Position numbers and translations under genes: made by a program | Assembly: GCA_937965785.1 (NCBI GenBank) | Contig: CALCKT010000034.1 | Location: forward strand, 1 to 64,000 | Origin: an uncultured Propionibacteriaceae bacterium | GTDB taxonomy: Bacteria; Actinomycetota; Actinomycetes; Propionibacteriales; Propionibacteriaceae | DNA: 64,000 nucleotides | Direction of reading: 5' to 3' | Notes under the pieces: generated by a model | The model's database searches: none | Told to the model about the DNA's origin: nothing | Seen by the model: the letters and a program-made list of their open reading frames with translations, nothing else | Part shown: positions 17,424 to 26,176 of the stretch, piece by piece | How the letters are laid out: each line of letters starts with the position of its first letter | Numbering within the stretch: position 1 is the first letter of the stretch

Positions 17424-17466
17424 GGTTTCGACACGGGCCGCTCGTTCCTCGCAGCCCGGCTCAACC
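17424..17466 (+). repeat. Dispersed 43-46 base repeat, single copy
   Basis: The element begins GGTTTCGACACGGG and ends CCCGGCTCAACC. Close relatives lie at 52756-52801 (inverted) and 52854-52899. It sits in the convergent gap between the epimerase and rplQ, outside any gene. Confidence 0.75.
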
Positions 17467-17499
17467 GGTTTGGCTCACAGAAACCCGTGGAAAACAAAA

Positions 17500-17532
17500 C
17501 GGGTAGGCATCCCGGACAAGGATGCCTACCCG
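17500..17532 (-). terminator. Terminator of the alpha operon (after rplQ)
   Basis: A perfect 13-base stem (CGGGTAGGCATCC pairing with GGATGCCTACCCG, loop of 7) lies just downstream of rplQ. On the minus strand it is followed by GTTTTGTTTT, so it is a classic intrinsic terminator. It may also stop the convergent epimerase transcript. Confidence 0.9.
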
Positions 17533-17543
17533 TCGCTTGAGGC

Positions 17544-17924
17544 TCAGGCCTCGGACTTGTTCTCCACCGGCTCGGTGACGAGTTCCAGAACCGCCAAGGG
17601 CGCGGAATCGCCCTTGCGGATACCGATCTTGGTGATGCGGGTGCAGCCACCGTTACGGCCCTGGAAGGTGGGGGCGATCTCCTCGAACAGTTTCGCCACC
17701 ACATCCCTGTCGGTCACCGACTTCAACACCAGGCGACGGGAGTGGAGGTCGCCGCGCTTGGCCTTGGTGATGAGCTTCTCGGCCAGCGGCTGGACGCGGC
17801 GGGCCTTGGTCTCGGTGGTGGTGATACGGCCGTGCTCGAAGAGCTGGGTGGCCAGGTTGCGCAGGATGAGGCGCTCATGGGCGGGGCTGCCACCCAGACG
17901 GGGGCCCTTGGTCGGCTTAGGCAT
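17544..17924 (-). CDS. rplQ: 50S ribosomal protein L17
   Basis: 126 residues, opening with 'MPKPTKGPRLGGSPAHERL', the signature of bacterial L17, which surrounds the peptide tunnel exit on the large subunit. Last gene of the alpha operon, 47 bases after rpoA and directly before a strong terminator. Length is normal for actinobacteria. Confidence 0.97.
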   Translation of the reverse strand: MPKPTKGPRLGGSPAHERLILRNLATQLFEHGRITTTETKARRVQPLAEKLITKAKRGDLHSRRLVLKSVTDRDVVAKLFEEIAPTFQGRNGGCTRITKIGIRKGDSAPLAVLELVTEPVENKSEA

Positions 17925-17971
17925 TTCTCAATTCTTTCGGTCTGGTTCCGAGCAGCGCTCGGTGTGGGTTC

Positions 17972-19018
17972 TCAGTACTGCTCGGTCTCGGCGTAGTCGT
18001 CGTCCGCTTCGGCGTCGATGTCCTCTTCGCCCTCGTGCTCCTGGTCGTAGCGTTCGATGGCCTGGATCGGGTCGAAGCCCGGGGCGGCGTCACGAAGCGC
18101 GAGGCCCAGGTTGTGCAGGGTGACCTTGACCTCAAGGATCGACTTGGAGCCGAAGTTGCGGATGTCGAGGAGATCCTCCTCGGAACGGGCGACGAGCTCA
18201 CCGACGGTGTGGATGCCCTCGCGTTTGAGGCAGTTGTAGGAGCGAACCGAAAGGTTCAGGTCCTCGACGGGCAGGTTCAGCGATTCGGCGATCTGCTCAT
18301 CCACGGGCGAGGGACCCATCTCGATGCCCTCGGCGTTGACGTTGAGTTCACGGGCCAGGCCGAAGAGCTCCACCAGGGTCCGTCCCGCGGACGCGACGGC
18401 ATCGCGGGGGGCCATGGACGGCTTGGTCTCGACGTCGATGATGAGACGGTCGAAGTCGGTGCGCTGCGCCACGCGGGTGGCCTCCACCTTGTAGCTCACC
18501 TTCAGCACCGGGGAGTAGATGGAGTCGACGGGGATGCGTCCGATCTCGGCGTCGGGGTCCTTGTTGAGGACACTCGAGACGTAGCCCCGGCCGCGTTCGA
18601 CCACCAGCTCCATCTCGAGTTTGCCGCCTTCGCTGAGGGTGGCGATGTGCAGTTCGGGGTTGTGCACCTCGACTCCGGCCGGAGGCTGGATGTCGGCCGC
18701 GGTGACCTCACCGGCCCCCGCCTTGCGCAGGTACATGACCACGGGCTCGTCCTCCTCGGAGGACAGAACCAGGCTCTTCAGGTTCAGGATGATCTCGGTG
18801 ACATCCTCAACCACACCCTCCAGGGTGGAGAACTCGTGCTGATTGCCCTCGATCTTGATGGAGGTCACGGCCGCGCCCGGGATGGACGACAACAGGGTGC
18901 GGCGCATCGAGTTGCCGAGGGTGTAGCCGAAACCAGGTTCGAGGGGCTCGATGATGAACCGCGAACGGTAATCGGAAACCGTCTCCTCCGACAAGGTCGG
19001 ACGCTGTGCGATGAGCAT
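17972..19018 (-). CDS. rpoA: RNA polymerase alpha subunit
   Basis: 348 residues from ATG 19018 ('MLIAQRPTLSEE'), with GGAAGGA 6 bases upstream; a frame extension to 19264 is not coding. The N-terminal dimerisation domain (about 1-230) includes 'GFGYTLGNSMRRTLLSSIPG'. The C-terminal domain (about 250-325), which binds UP elements and activators, includes 'LKREGIHTVGEL' and 'IRNFGSKSILEVK'. An acidic tail follows. The place between rpsD and rplQ is the classical alpha-operon order. Confidence 0.98.
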   Translation of the reverse strand: MLIAQRPTLSEETVSDYRSRFIIEPLEPGFGYTLGNSMRRTLLSSIPGAAVTSIKIEGNQHEFSTLEGVVEDVTEIILNLKSLVLSSEEDEPVVMYLRKAGAGEVTAADIQPPAGVEVHNPELHIATLSEGGKLEMELVVERGRGYVSSVLNKDPDAEIGRIPVDSIYSPVLKVSYKVEATRVAQRTDFDRLIIDVETKPSMAPRDAVASAGRTLVELFGLARELNVNAEGIEMGPSPVDEQIAESLNLPVEDLNLSVRSYNCLKREGIHTVGELVARSEEDLLDIRNFGSKSILEVKVTLHNLGLALRDAAPGFDPIQAIERYDQEHEGEEDIDAEADDDYAETEQY

Positions 19019-19149
19019 TTTCTTCCTTCCCGCGCCACCCACTATTTGATGACGCGAATGCCACGACCGGAACCTCTCCGGCCGCAGGGCCCGGAAACCC
19101 GAGCTGGGCCGGCCGGCCTTTGACGTGCCGGCCAGCCTGGTGGCGTCTA

Positions 19150-19755
19150 CTACTTGGAGTAGAGCTCGACGATCATCTGCTCCTGGACGTCGATCACGAT
19201 CTGCTCGCGGACGGGGAGCTGGTGAACAAGGATACGCATCCGGTTGGGGCGGGCCTCGAGCCACGCGGGAACGGTGCGCTCCCCGTGGGTTTCACGAGCC
19301 ACCACGAGCGGGTGAAGGTTCATCGACTTCTCGGCGACGTCGATGATGTCGTGGGCCTTGACGCGGTACGACGGGATGTTCACCTTCTTGCCGTTGACGA
19401 GGAAGTGCCCGTGCACCACGAGCTGGCGGGCCTGGCGGCGGGTGGCCGCGAAACCTGCACGGTACACGACGTTGTCGAGACGCGACTCGAGGATCTGCAG
19501 CAACGTGTCACCGGTCTTGCCGGGGTGACGGTCCGCTTCCTCGTAGTAACGGCGGAACTGCTTCTCGAGGACGCCGTAGGCGAAACGTGCCTTCTGCTTC
19601 TCCTTGAGCTGCAGCGAGTACTCGGAATCCTTGGTGCGACCGCGACCATGGACACCGGGCGGGTAGGGGCGGCGTTCGAACGCCTTGTCATTGCCAACCA
19701 GGTCGGTCCCGAGGCGACGGGACTTCTTGGTCATGGGGCCGGTGTAACGAGCCAT
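19150..19755 (-). CDS. rpsD: 30S ribosomal protein S4
   Basis: 201 residues. S4 RNA-binding domain at about 95-155 ('ESRLDNVVYRAGFAATRRQARQLVVHGH' region). It lacks the N-terminal zinc-binding cysteines, so it is the zinc-independent form. It nucleates 30S assembly on 16S rRNA. The 131-base gap to rpoA is larger than the other gaps of this operon. Confidence 0.97.
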   Translation of the reverse strand: MARYTGPMTKKSRRLGTDLVGNDKAFERRPYPPGVHGRGRTKDSEYSLQLKEKQKARFAYGVLEKQFRRYYEEADRHPGKTGDTLLQILESRLDNVVYRAGFAATRRQARQLVVHGHFLVNGKKVNIPSYRVKAHDIIDVAEKSMNLHPLVVARETHGERTVPAWLEARPNRMRILVHQLPVREQIVIDVQEQMIVELYSK

Positions 19756-19785
19756 TTTCTCTTCAGTCCTTTACTTCTCGGGCGC

Positions 19786-20190
19786 TCAGACGCGGCGACG
19801 CTTCGGCGGGCGGCAGCCGTTGTGCGGCACGGGCGTGACATCGGAGATGGTCCCGACCTCGAGGCCCACGGCGCCCAGCGAGCGGATCGCGGTCTCACGG
19901 CCCGACCCCGGGCCCTTGACGAACACGTCGACGCGCTTCATGCCGTGCTCCATGGCGCGGCGACCGGCGGCCTCGGCGGCCATCTGGGCGGCGAAGGGGG
20001 TCGACTTGCGGGAGCCCTTGAAGCCGACGGTGCCGGCGGAGGCCCAGGAGATCACTGCCCCGTTGGGGTCGGTGATCGAGATGATCGTGTTGTTGAAGGT
20101 GCTCTTGATGTGAGCCTGTCCGGCGAGGACGTTCTTCTTCTCCTTGCGGCGCACCTTGGTCTTGGCGGCCTGCTTGCGGCTGGTTGCCAT
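19786..20190 (-). CDS. rpsK: 30S ribosomal protein S11
   Basis: 134 residues, with the highly conserved 'HIKSTFNNTIISITD' and the C-terminal 'PHNGCRPPKRRRV'. It binds the 30S platform near the mRNA exit. Located 37 bases after rpsM and 30 bases before rpsD, with normal length. Confidence 0.98.
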   Translation of the reverse strand: MATSRKQAAKTKVRRKEKKNVLAGQAHIKSTFNNTIISITDPNGAVISWASAGTVGFKGSRKSTPFAAQMAAEAAGRRAMEHGMKRVDVFVKGPGSGRETAIRSLGAVGLEVGTISDVTPVPHNGCRPPKRRRV

Positions 20191-20227
20191 CAGTAGTCAA
20201 ATCTCCTGTCTCAGCTCACCGCGCGGG

Positions 20228-20602
20228 TCAGCGTGCCTTCTTCTTGCCGGCCACGGCCTTCTTCTTGCCCTTGCGGGTGCGCGCATTGGTGCGGGTGCGC
20301 TGACCACGGACCGGGAGGCCACTGCGGTGGCGACGGCCCTGGTAGTTGCCGATCTCGACCTTGCGGCGGATGTCGGCGGCAACGGTACGACGGAGGTCAC
20401 CCTCGATCTCGTAGTTGCCCTCGATGTGGTCACGCAGCGCGACGAGCTGTTCGTCGGTGAGCTGGTGGACACGGAGATCGCCGCTGACACCGGTGGCGGC
20501 GAGGGTCTCGGCGGCGCGGGTGCGGCCGATCCCGAAGATGTAGGTGAGTGCGACCTCCAGGCGCTTGTCGCGCGGCAGGTCAACACCAACGAGGCGTGCC
20601 AT
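20228..20602 (-). CDS. rpsM: 30S ribosomal protein S13
   Basis: 124 residues. 'MARLVGVDLPRDKRLEVALTY' and 'GLPVRGQRTRTNARTRKG' identify S13, a head protein contacting the P-site tRNA and the large subunit. The C-terminus is a Lys-rich tail of about 12 residues, typical of actinobacteria. Confidence 0.98.
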   Translation of the reverse strand: MARLVGVDLPRDKRLEVALTYIFGIGRTRAAETLAATGVSGDLRVHQLTDEQLVALRDHIEGNYEIEGDLRRTVAADIRRKVEIGNYQGRRHRSGLPVRGQRTRTNARTRKGKKKAVAGKKKAR

Positions 20603-20853
20603 GTTCTACCTTTCAGTGTTTCCGGTCCCTGTGGGCTTCCGTCCGGTCAGATCGGGGACCGCGAAGGTGTGTGGCGTGTCGCGTCCCCTCCTGGCGCGCG
20701 GCGGTTCTCTATCCGCCGCAGAGGGGCCTTGGCCTTCGTCCAAGGGTCGGGAGTCACCGTTCGGCGGCCCTTGCGATCACGTTGTGTTCAATTGTCTGGC
20801 GGGCTGGGCGACCTGCCCCGTTCCGCGATGTTCTGCGAACCCTCGCCGGGCTT
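20603..20853. other. Gap between rpmJ and rpsM
   Basis: 251 bases with no plausible gene. The size suggests that the rpsM-rpsK-rpsD-rpoA-rplQ group has its own promoter here, with rpmJ transcribed separately or by read-through. A minus-strand TTGAAC lies near 20790, but no matching -10 was convincing. Confidence 0.4.
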
Positions 20854-20967
20854 TCAGCCCTGGCGCTGCTTGTGGCGCGGGTTGTCGCAGATCACCATCA
20901 CACGACCGTGCCGGCGAATGACCTTGCACTTGTCGCAGATCTTCTTGACGCTCGGCTGAACCTTCAT
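20854..20967 (-). CDS. rpmJ: 50S ribosomal protein L36 (zinc-binding form)
   Basis: 37 residues from ATG 20967 ('MKVQPSVKKICDKC'). Cys11, Cys14, Cys27 and His32 form the zinc ribbon, so this is the C+ paralogue. The frame extends 37 codons upstream, but that part is not L36. The gene lies between infA and rpsM as expected. Confidence 0.97.
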   Translation of the reverse strand: MKVQPSVKKICDKCKVIRRHGRVMVICDNPRHKQRQG

Positions 20968-21144
20968 TCGAGCAACCTTTTCAATCAGCGACTGGGCAGT
21001 TCCCTGCCCAATCTGTGGTGGATGTGCTGGCCGCCGGAAAACCACGACCGCCGCAGGCGCGCGGCAGCATCCGGGCATGGACGACCGACGACAAAGCCTA
21101 CGTCACGTCCCCGGTTTTCGCCAAACGGGCACGGCAAAAGAGGG

Positions 21145-21167
21145 ACGCCCGGCCGTGGGCCGGGCGT
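21145..21167 (-). terminator. Hairpin between infA and rpmJ
   Basis: A 10-base stem (ACGCCCGGCC pairing with GGCCGGGCGT, loop GTG) is followed on the minus strand by CCCTCTTTTG. It should end most infA transcripts before rpmJ. Confidence 0.75.
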
Positions 21168-21195
21168 TGGGATTTTCGAGTCTGGACCCGCTTGG

Positions 21196-21417
21196 TCACT
21201 TGTGCCGGTACACGATGCGACCACGGGTGAGGTCGTAGGGGGAAAGCTCGACGACCACTCGGTCGGCGGGCAGGATGCGGATGTAGTGCTGGCGCATTTT
21301 TCCGCTGATGGTGGTCAGGACCTTGTGCCCGTTGGGCAGTTCAACGCGAAACATTGCGTTGGGCAGCGCCTCGACCACGGTACCCTCGAGTTCGAGGGCT
21401 CCTTCTTTCTTCGCCAT
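21196..21417 (-). CDS. infA: Translation initiation factor IF-1
   Basis: 73 residues, a single OB-fold (S1-like) domain: 'GTVVEALPNAMFRVELPNGH' then 'MRQHYIRILPADRVVVELSPYD'. IF-1 occupies the A site during initiation. It is the first gene of the downstream ribosomal group and is divergent from the YciI gene, so its promoter lies in 21418-21557. Confidence 0.98.
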   Translation of the reverse strand: MAKKEGALELEGTVVEALPNAMFRVELPNGHKVLTTISGKMRQHYIRILPADRVVVELSPYDLTRGRIVYRHK

Positions 21418-21557
21418 GTGCTCTCATTCGTCAGTGGAACCCGGTTTCCGGCAGCGGCAAACAGCCGCAGTACCGCAAGCAGTTTACGCGGCGCCCTGCG
21501 GCACCCCAAATCCGCCCCGGCCCGGTCGCCCTAACCGCCGGGCCGTAACGTTGCCCC

Positions 21558-21842
21558 ATGCAGTACTTCGCCGTTCACTACACCTATGTCGACGACGCCG
21601 AGCTCATCGCCCGTCACCGCCCCGATCACCGGGCCTTCCTGTCGGGATTGACCGACAAGGGACTCGTCGCGGGTGGTGCCTACCCCGATGCCACTCCCCC
21701 GTCAGCCCTCCTCGTGGTCAGGGCCGAGAGCGCCGAGGCCGTTTCCGAACTGCTCGCTGGAGACCCGTTCCGGGCCAACAAGGTGCTGGCCGACGTCCGA
21801 ATCGTCCACTGGACCCCGGTGATCGGGATCTTCGCGGAGTAG
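21558..21842 (+). CDS. YciI family protein
   Basis: 94 residues. The YCII ferredoxin-like fold is seen in 'MQYFAVHYTYVDD', the conserved 'RPDHRAFLSGL' (with the His proposed as catalytic), 'GGAYPD' and 'DPFRANKVLADVRIVHWTPV'. Small enzymes of this family are poorly characterised. It is one of the genes placed between map and infA, on the opposite strand to the ribosomal genes, and its 3' end is 9 bases from the convergent hydrolase gene. Confidence 0.88.
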   Translation: MQYFAVHYTYVDDAELIARHRPDHRAFLSGLTDKGLVAGGAYPDATPPSALLVVRAESAEAVSELLAGDPFRANKVLADVRIVHWTPVIGIFAE

Positions 21843-21851
21843 CTTCCGCGC

Positions 21852-22778
21852 TCAGGTCCTGGCCAGGCGCGCCCCGAGCCAAGAGACGAGATCCGCGCAG
21901 ACCTCCTTGACGTTGATCTCGTGGAACAGCTCGTGGCGTGCCCCCGGGTAGAGCTTGAGCGTGACATCCCCCAGGCCCACCCGGCGGTACTGTTCGGCCA
22001 CCGATTCGATGTTCACCGCCAACGGATCGGCCTCCCCGGAGCAGATGAGAACCGGCAACCCGGGACGGACACGGGCCACATTGTCCGGGTTTCCCGCCCA
22101 GCGCGTACCCTCCAGCAGGTTCACGAACAGCTCTGCCGCCGGCGTGAACCCGCAGCGCGGATCCGCCAGGTAGGCATCCACCCAGGTCTCGTCGCGGGTC
22201 AGCCAGTCCGCCTCGGTGCGGTTCGGCCGGAAGGCGGCGTTGTAGCCCCCGAAGGACAGCCGCCGGAGCAGTTCGCTGCGATACCTGGCCCCGCATACCC
22301 GCGACACGACCCACGCCAAGCCATGGGCCATCATCCCGACCAGACCGGGCTCGGCAATCGTCCCCGAGAGCACCAGTCCCGCGAGTTGCTGCGAGTTCTC
22401 AATGGCGTAGCAGCGCGCCATTATCGAACCCATGGAGTGCCCGAGCAGGAACACCGGCACCCCGGGGTGGGCCTTCTCAGCGAATGCGATGACGGTTCCG
22501 AGGTCACCCACCGCCTTCGCCCAGCCATCCTCGGCGGCGAAGAACCCGAGCTGCGTCATGTCGGGGGCGGTCCAGCCGTGCCCGCGATGATCAGCCGCAT
22601 ACATCACGAACCCCTGCTCCACCACGGAGGCGGCCAGCTCACCGTAGACGCCGCCGTGTTCGGCCAGTCCGTGCGCCAGCACGAGCACCCCCACCGGTTC
22701 CTCGTCAGGCAGCCAGACCCGGGTGTGGAGGGGGTGGTTGTCGAAGGCTGGGATCACACGAAGGCCGGGCTCGCTCAT
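21852..22778 (-). CDS. Alpha/beta hydrolase, monoacylglycerol lipase-like
   Basis: 308 residues with the full alpha/beta-hydrolase pattern: oxyanion segment 'LVLAHGLAEHGG', nucleophile elbow GHSMGS with Ser115, acid 'ICSGEADPLAV' and histidine 'GARHELFHE'. The 'AADHRGHGW' motif is typical of serine aminopeptidase S33/monoglyceride lipase members. No signal peptide, so cytoplasmic. Substrate is unknown. The gene is in the map-infA interruption and has no operon partner besides the DUF1707 gene upstream. Confidence 0.9.
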   Translation of the reverse strand: MSEPGLRVIPAFDNHPLHTRVWLPDEEPVGVLVLAHGLAEHGGVYGELAASVVEQGFVMYAADHRGHGWTAPDMTQLGFFAAEDGWAKAVGDLGTVIAFAEKAHPGVPVFLLGHSMGSIMARCYAIENSQQLAGLVLSGTIAEPGLVGMMAHGLAWVVSRVCGARYRSELLRRLSFGGYNAAFRPNRTEADWLTRDETWVDAYLADPRCGFTPAAELFVNLLEGTRWAGNPDNVARVRPGLPVLICSGEADPLAVNIESVAEQYRRVGLGDVTLKLYPGARHELFHEINVKEVCADLVSWLGARLART

Positions 22779-22827
22779 GGCTAGAGACTACTCAGCCCCG
22801 CACCGCTTCGAACCCACGGTTCCCTGC

Positions 22828-23199
22828 TCAGAGCAGCCACAACAGAAGGACGGCCACGATGGCCAGCAGGGTCACGACGCCCGCCACGGCCCCGACCGCC
22901 ACCATGCCGATTCGCGCCGGGGCGCGGATCTCGCCGGTCTGTCCCGCCGGGAGTTTTCCCTCCCCGACGATCGCGGGGGTCTCGAGGGCCGCAGCCGGGA
23001 GCTGTTCCACCACGGGAACCAGCTCACCCAGGGTCTTCGCGCCGTAGATCACGTCCATTGACTGCTGGTAGGAATCCGATTCCAGCCGGCCGTCGGCGAA
23101 GGCGTCCGAAACCCGCTTGGACAGAGCCTCCCGTTCCTTCTCGCCGACCGGTTCGTCAGCGCGTTGAAGGTACCGGGAGGAGGGTGGCAGCTTGCTCAT
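22828..23199 (-). CDS. DUF1707 (SHOCT-like) domain membrane protein
   Basis: 123 residues from ATG 23199 ('MSKLPPSSRYLQRADEPVG'); the longer reading from 23229 has a poor leader. The N-terminal half carries 'KEREALSKRVSDAFADGRL' and 'ESDSYQQSMDVIYGAKTLGEL', the DUF1707 pattern of about 50 residues found next to transmembrane segments in actinobacteria. One C-terminal transmembrane helix ('VVTLLAIVAVLLLWLL') ends the protein. It follows map by 26 bases in the same direction and is probably co-transcribed. Confidence 0.88.
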   Translation of the reverse strand: MSKLPPSSRYLQRADEPVGEKEREALSKRVSDAFADGRLESDSYQQSMDVIYGAKTLGELVPVVEQLPAAALETPAIVGEGKLPAGQTGEIRAPARIGMVAVGAVAGVVTLLAIVAVLLLWLL

Positions 23200-23225
23200 G
23201 CGATCAATGGTAGAAGTCCTGCACG

Positions 23226-24053
23226 TCACCCGTTGAGCGGCCCGAAAGGAGCACCGCGCGCGGCCAGTTCCTTCTCTCCCCCGTCGGGTTCCGTGAGCAC
23301 CCAGAGCCCGTGTTCAGTGATGGCCACGGTGTTCTCCCAGTGGGCTCCGCGTTTCCCATCGCGGCTGCGCACCGTCCAGTCGTCGGATGCGACCACCGTC
23401 TGGTGCAGCCCGAGGGTCAGCATGGGTTCGACCGCGATGGCCATCCCCACCCCGAGACGCGGGTTGGGGCGGAACCTGAACTGGTTCGGGACATCCGGGT
23501 CCATGTGCATCCGGGAACCGATCCCGTGTCCCGTGTAGTCGCGCAACGACCCGTAGCGGCGCGGCTGGCACTTGACGGACTGCTCGATGGCCCGCGACAC
23601 ATCCCCGACGCGACCGCCGTCGCGGATCGCTGCTATGCCGGCCCACATGGCCTGACGGGTGGCCTCTATCATCTCGACGTCCTCCGTCCGGGCCTCCCCG
23701 ACGACGAAGCTGCGGGCAGCGTCGCCGTGCCAGCCCTCCAGCACGGCACCGAAATCGATGGAGACGAGATCGCCGTCACGGATCACCCGGTTCCCCGGAA
23801 TGCCGTGGACCAGTTCGTCGTTCACGGATATGCACGCAACCCCGGGAAACGGCGTGCCGTACTCGGCGCCGTAGCCCAGGAAGTTCGAGGTCGCCCCGTG
23901 CTCGGCCAGGACATTCCGACCCACCGCATCGATCTCGGCGGTGGTGATGCCCACCACGGCGGCCTCCTGCATCCGGCGCAGGCCCTCTGCCACGACCAGT
24001 CCCGCGGCGCGCATCTTCCTCAGTTGTTCGGGCGTCTTGATCTCTATCGACAT
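23226..24053 (-). CDS. map: Type I methionine aminopeptidase
   Basis: 275 residues from ATG 24053, one base after the adk stop. It removes the initiator Met from nascent proteins. Metal ligands are recognisable in 'SIDFGAVLEGWHGDAARSF' (two Asp), 'TGHGIG' (His), 'VEPML' (Glu) and 'ENTVAI' (Glu). The frame runs upstream to 24275 but that overlaps adk and is not coding. Translation is probably coupled to adk. Confidence 0.97.
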   Translation of the reverse strand: MSIEIKTPEQLRKMRAAGLVVAEGLRRMQEAAVVGITTAEIDAVGRNVLAEHGATSNFLGYGAEYGTPFPGVACISVNDELVHGIPGNRVIRDGDLVSIDFGAVLEGWHGDAARSFVVGEARTEDVEMIEATRQAMWAGIAAIRDGGRVGDVSRAIEQSVKCQPRRYGSLRDYTGHGIGSRMHMDPDVPNQFRFRPNPRLGVGMAIAVEPMLTLGLHQTVVASDDWTVRSRDGKRGAHWENTVAITEHGLWVLTEPDGGEKELAARGAPFGPLNG

Positions 24054-24054
24054 C

Positions 24055-24627
24055 TCAGGCCTTGTGCGCCGCCACCGCATCGAGCATCCGCTGCCGCACC
24101 TCCTCGACGGTGCCCGTGCCCTCGATCTCCACCAGCAAACCCTGCCGCTCGTAGTGGAACAACAGCGGTGCGGTCTGGCCCGCGTAGACCTCCATGCGAC
24201 GCCTGATGGTGTCCTCGTTGTCGTCCGTCCGCCCCTCCTTCTGGGCCCGGTCCAGAAGGCGCGCGACCAGCTCATCGGGCTCCACCACCAATGAGACCAC
24301 CGCGTTGAGGCCCCGTCGCTGGCGGGAGAGATGCCGGTCCAGGAAGTGCACCTGGTGCATGGTTCGTGGGAACCCGTCGAGGAGGAAACCGGATGCGCAG
24401 TCCTCCTCGGCCAGCCGGTCGGCGACGATGGCCTCCGTCACGTCATCGGAGACGTACTCCCCGGCCTCGATGAGGGCCTTGATCTTGACGCCCAGTTCGG
24501 TGGCGTTGCGGATGTTGGCGCGGAAAATGTCGCCCGTTGAAATGGCTGGCACCGAGTACGCCTCGGCCAGCGCTGTCGACTGGGTGCCCTTGCCTGCTCC
24601 GGGGGCGCCCATGATGAGCATTCTCAC
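24055..24627 (-). CDS. adk: Adenylate kinase (short form)
   Basis: 190 residues, with P-loop GAPGAGKGTQ, AMP-binding 'STGDIFRANI' and 'LLDGFPRT', and the short LID typical of actinobacteria, which lacks zinc cysteines. It interconverts AMP, ADP and ATP. It overlaps secY by ATGA at 24624-24627 and sits in the usual secY-adk-map order. Confidence 0.98.
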   Translation of the reverse strand: MRMLIMGAPGAGKGTQSTALAEAYSVPAISTGDIFRANIRNATELGVKIKALIEAGEYVSDDVTEAIVADRLAEEDCASGFLLDGFPRTMHQVHFLDRHLSRQRRGLNAVVSLVVEPDELVARLLDRAQKEGRTDDNEDTIRRRMEVYAGQTAPLLFHYERQGLLVEIEGTGTVEEVRQRMLDAVAAHKA

Positions 24628-25925
24628 CTCAGGAATCCTTCGTAGTTGCGTTGTTGCAGCTGACTTTCGATGCGCTTGACCGTGTCAAGGGCCACACCGA
24701 CGATGATGAGGATGGAGGTTCCACCGAACGGGAAGTTCTGGTTCGCACCAACCGCGATGAACGCGAGGGTCGGGATCATCGAGATGACCGCCAGGTAAAG
24801 CGACCCCGGCGCGGTCAGGCGATTCAACACGTAGGTCAGGTAGCGCTCCGTCGGTTTGCCGGCGCGGATGCCGGGTATGAAGCCGCCGTACTTCTTCATG
24901 TTGTCCGAGACCTCCTCGGAGTTGAAGGTGATGGCGACGTAGAAGTAGCAGAAACCGACGATGAGCAGGAACTGCAGGGCGCTGTAGACCCAACTGTTCG
25001 TGTGGAAGTTGGCGGCGATCCACTGCCCGGTTCCGGACTCGGGCCGGAAGGTGGCGTAGAGGATCGGCAGGTAGAGGATGGAGCTGGCGAAGATCACGGG
25101 GATGACGCCGGACTGGTTGACCTTCAGCGGGATGTAGGTGGTGGATCCACCGACGAGCCGCCGGCCCACCATGCGTTTGGCGTACTGGACGGGAACACGG
25201 CGCTGCCCCTGTTCCATGAACAGGATTCCGAGCATCACGAGCAGACCGATGGCGATGACCGCCAGGAACAGGAACCAACCGGTGGCGCCCTGATGGCCCT
25301 GCTTGATGGACCACAGGCCCGTCGGGAACTGGGCGGCGATCTGGGTGAAGATCAGCACGGACATGCCGTTGCCGACACCGCGGTCGGTGATGAGCTCACC
25401 CAGCCACATGATCACGACGGTTCCGGCGGTCATGGTGAGCACCATCGTGACCATCGGGAAGAGTTCCTGGGAGTAGAGGATGCCGTGGCAGTTCAGCAGC
25501 TGCCCGGTGCGCGCCATGGTGACGAACGCCGTCGCCTGGAGCAGCGCCAGCACGAGGGTCAGGTATCGCGTGTACTGGGTGATCGTGGCCTGCCCCGAGG
25601 CGCCCTCCTTGCGGAGGGCTTCCAGCCGTGGGATCACCACGGCGAGCAGCTGCAGGATGATGGAGGACGTGATGTAGGGCATCACACCCAGGGCGAAGAT
25701 CGTAAGGTGCAGCAGGGCACCGCCCGAGAACAGGTTGATCAGGGAGTAGAGCCCTGCCTGCGAACCTGCCGTGGCGTCGGCAACGCATATGTTCAGCGCC
25801 TGCATGTTCACGTTCGGGGCAGGGATGGTGGAACCGAGACGGAACACCAGGAGGATCCCAAGCGTGAAGAAGATCTTCTTGCGCAGCTCAGGCGTCTTGA
25901 ACGCGCTAGCGAAGGCGGAGAGCAT
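24624..25925 (-). CDS. secY: Protein translocase subunit SecY
   Basis: 433 residues with ten transmembrane helices; 'LRKKIFFTLGILLVFRLGS' opens TM1, and cytoplasmic loop motifs 'GQATITQYTRYLT' and 'GGFIPGIRAGKPTERYL' are clear. It forms the channel of the general secretory pathway. In most bacteria it follows rplO directly, but here an inverted wecB separates the two, so secY-adk-map must use a promoter in 25926-26176. Confidence 0.98.
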   Translation of the reverse strand: MLSAFASAFKTPELRKKIFFTLGILLVFRLGSTIPAPNVNMQALNICVADATAGSQAGLYSLINLFSGGALLHLTIFALGVMPYITSSIILQLLAVVIPRLEALRKEGASGQATITQYTRYLTLVLALLQATAFVTMARTGQLLNCHGILYSQELFPMVTMVLTMTAGTVVIMWLGELITDRGVGNGMSVLIFTQIAAQFPTGLWSIKQGHQGATGWFLFLAVIAIGLLVMLGILFMEQGQRRVPVQYAKRMVGRRLVGGSTTYIPLKVNQSGVIPVIFASSILYLPILYATFRPESGTGQWIAANFHTNSWVYSALQFLLIVGFCYFYVAITFNSEEVSDNMKKYGGFIPGIRAGKPTERYLTYVLNRLTAPGSLYLAVISMIPTLAFIAVGANQNFPFGGTSILIIVGVALDTVKRIESQLQQRNYEGFLR

Positions 25926-26176
25926 CCGGCCCCTCTTTCAGTTGCTCAGCAAATTACTCGTCACCCACCTCAGGCAACCTAGGCAGCGTACCAAGGGGCA
26001 AGCACATTCCCCAATGCCGCGCCACGCCCGGGACCTCTCGGATCCGTCCGGGCACCGCCACCCAGCGACGCCGGGACCCGACACATCCCGGGAGTATTGC
26101 ATACTTCCGGCCAGCTCTCCTAAGCTCTCCAACATCGACTTCGCAACGTGAGCGTCGTCGTTGGTTGGGGGGCAAC
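25926..26176. other. Divergent gap between secY and wecB
   Basis: 251 bases holding promoters for both neighbours. No small gene seen. The stretch near 26090-26130 is AT-richer than its surroundings. No -35/-10 pair could be assigned with confidence. Confidence 0.4.

Noticed and set aside
19019..19264. N-terminal extension of rpoA
   Set aside because: The conserved alpha subunit starts at 19018 with a good ribosome-binding site; the extension is Pro/Arg-rich and enters rpsD.
24651..25982. 443-codon plus-strand frame antisense to secY
   Set aside because: SecY is unambiguous and the antisense product is a polar, His/Asp/Arg-rich shadow.
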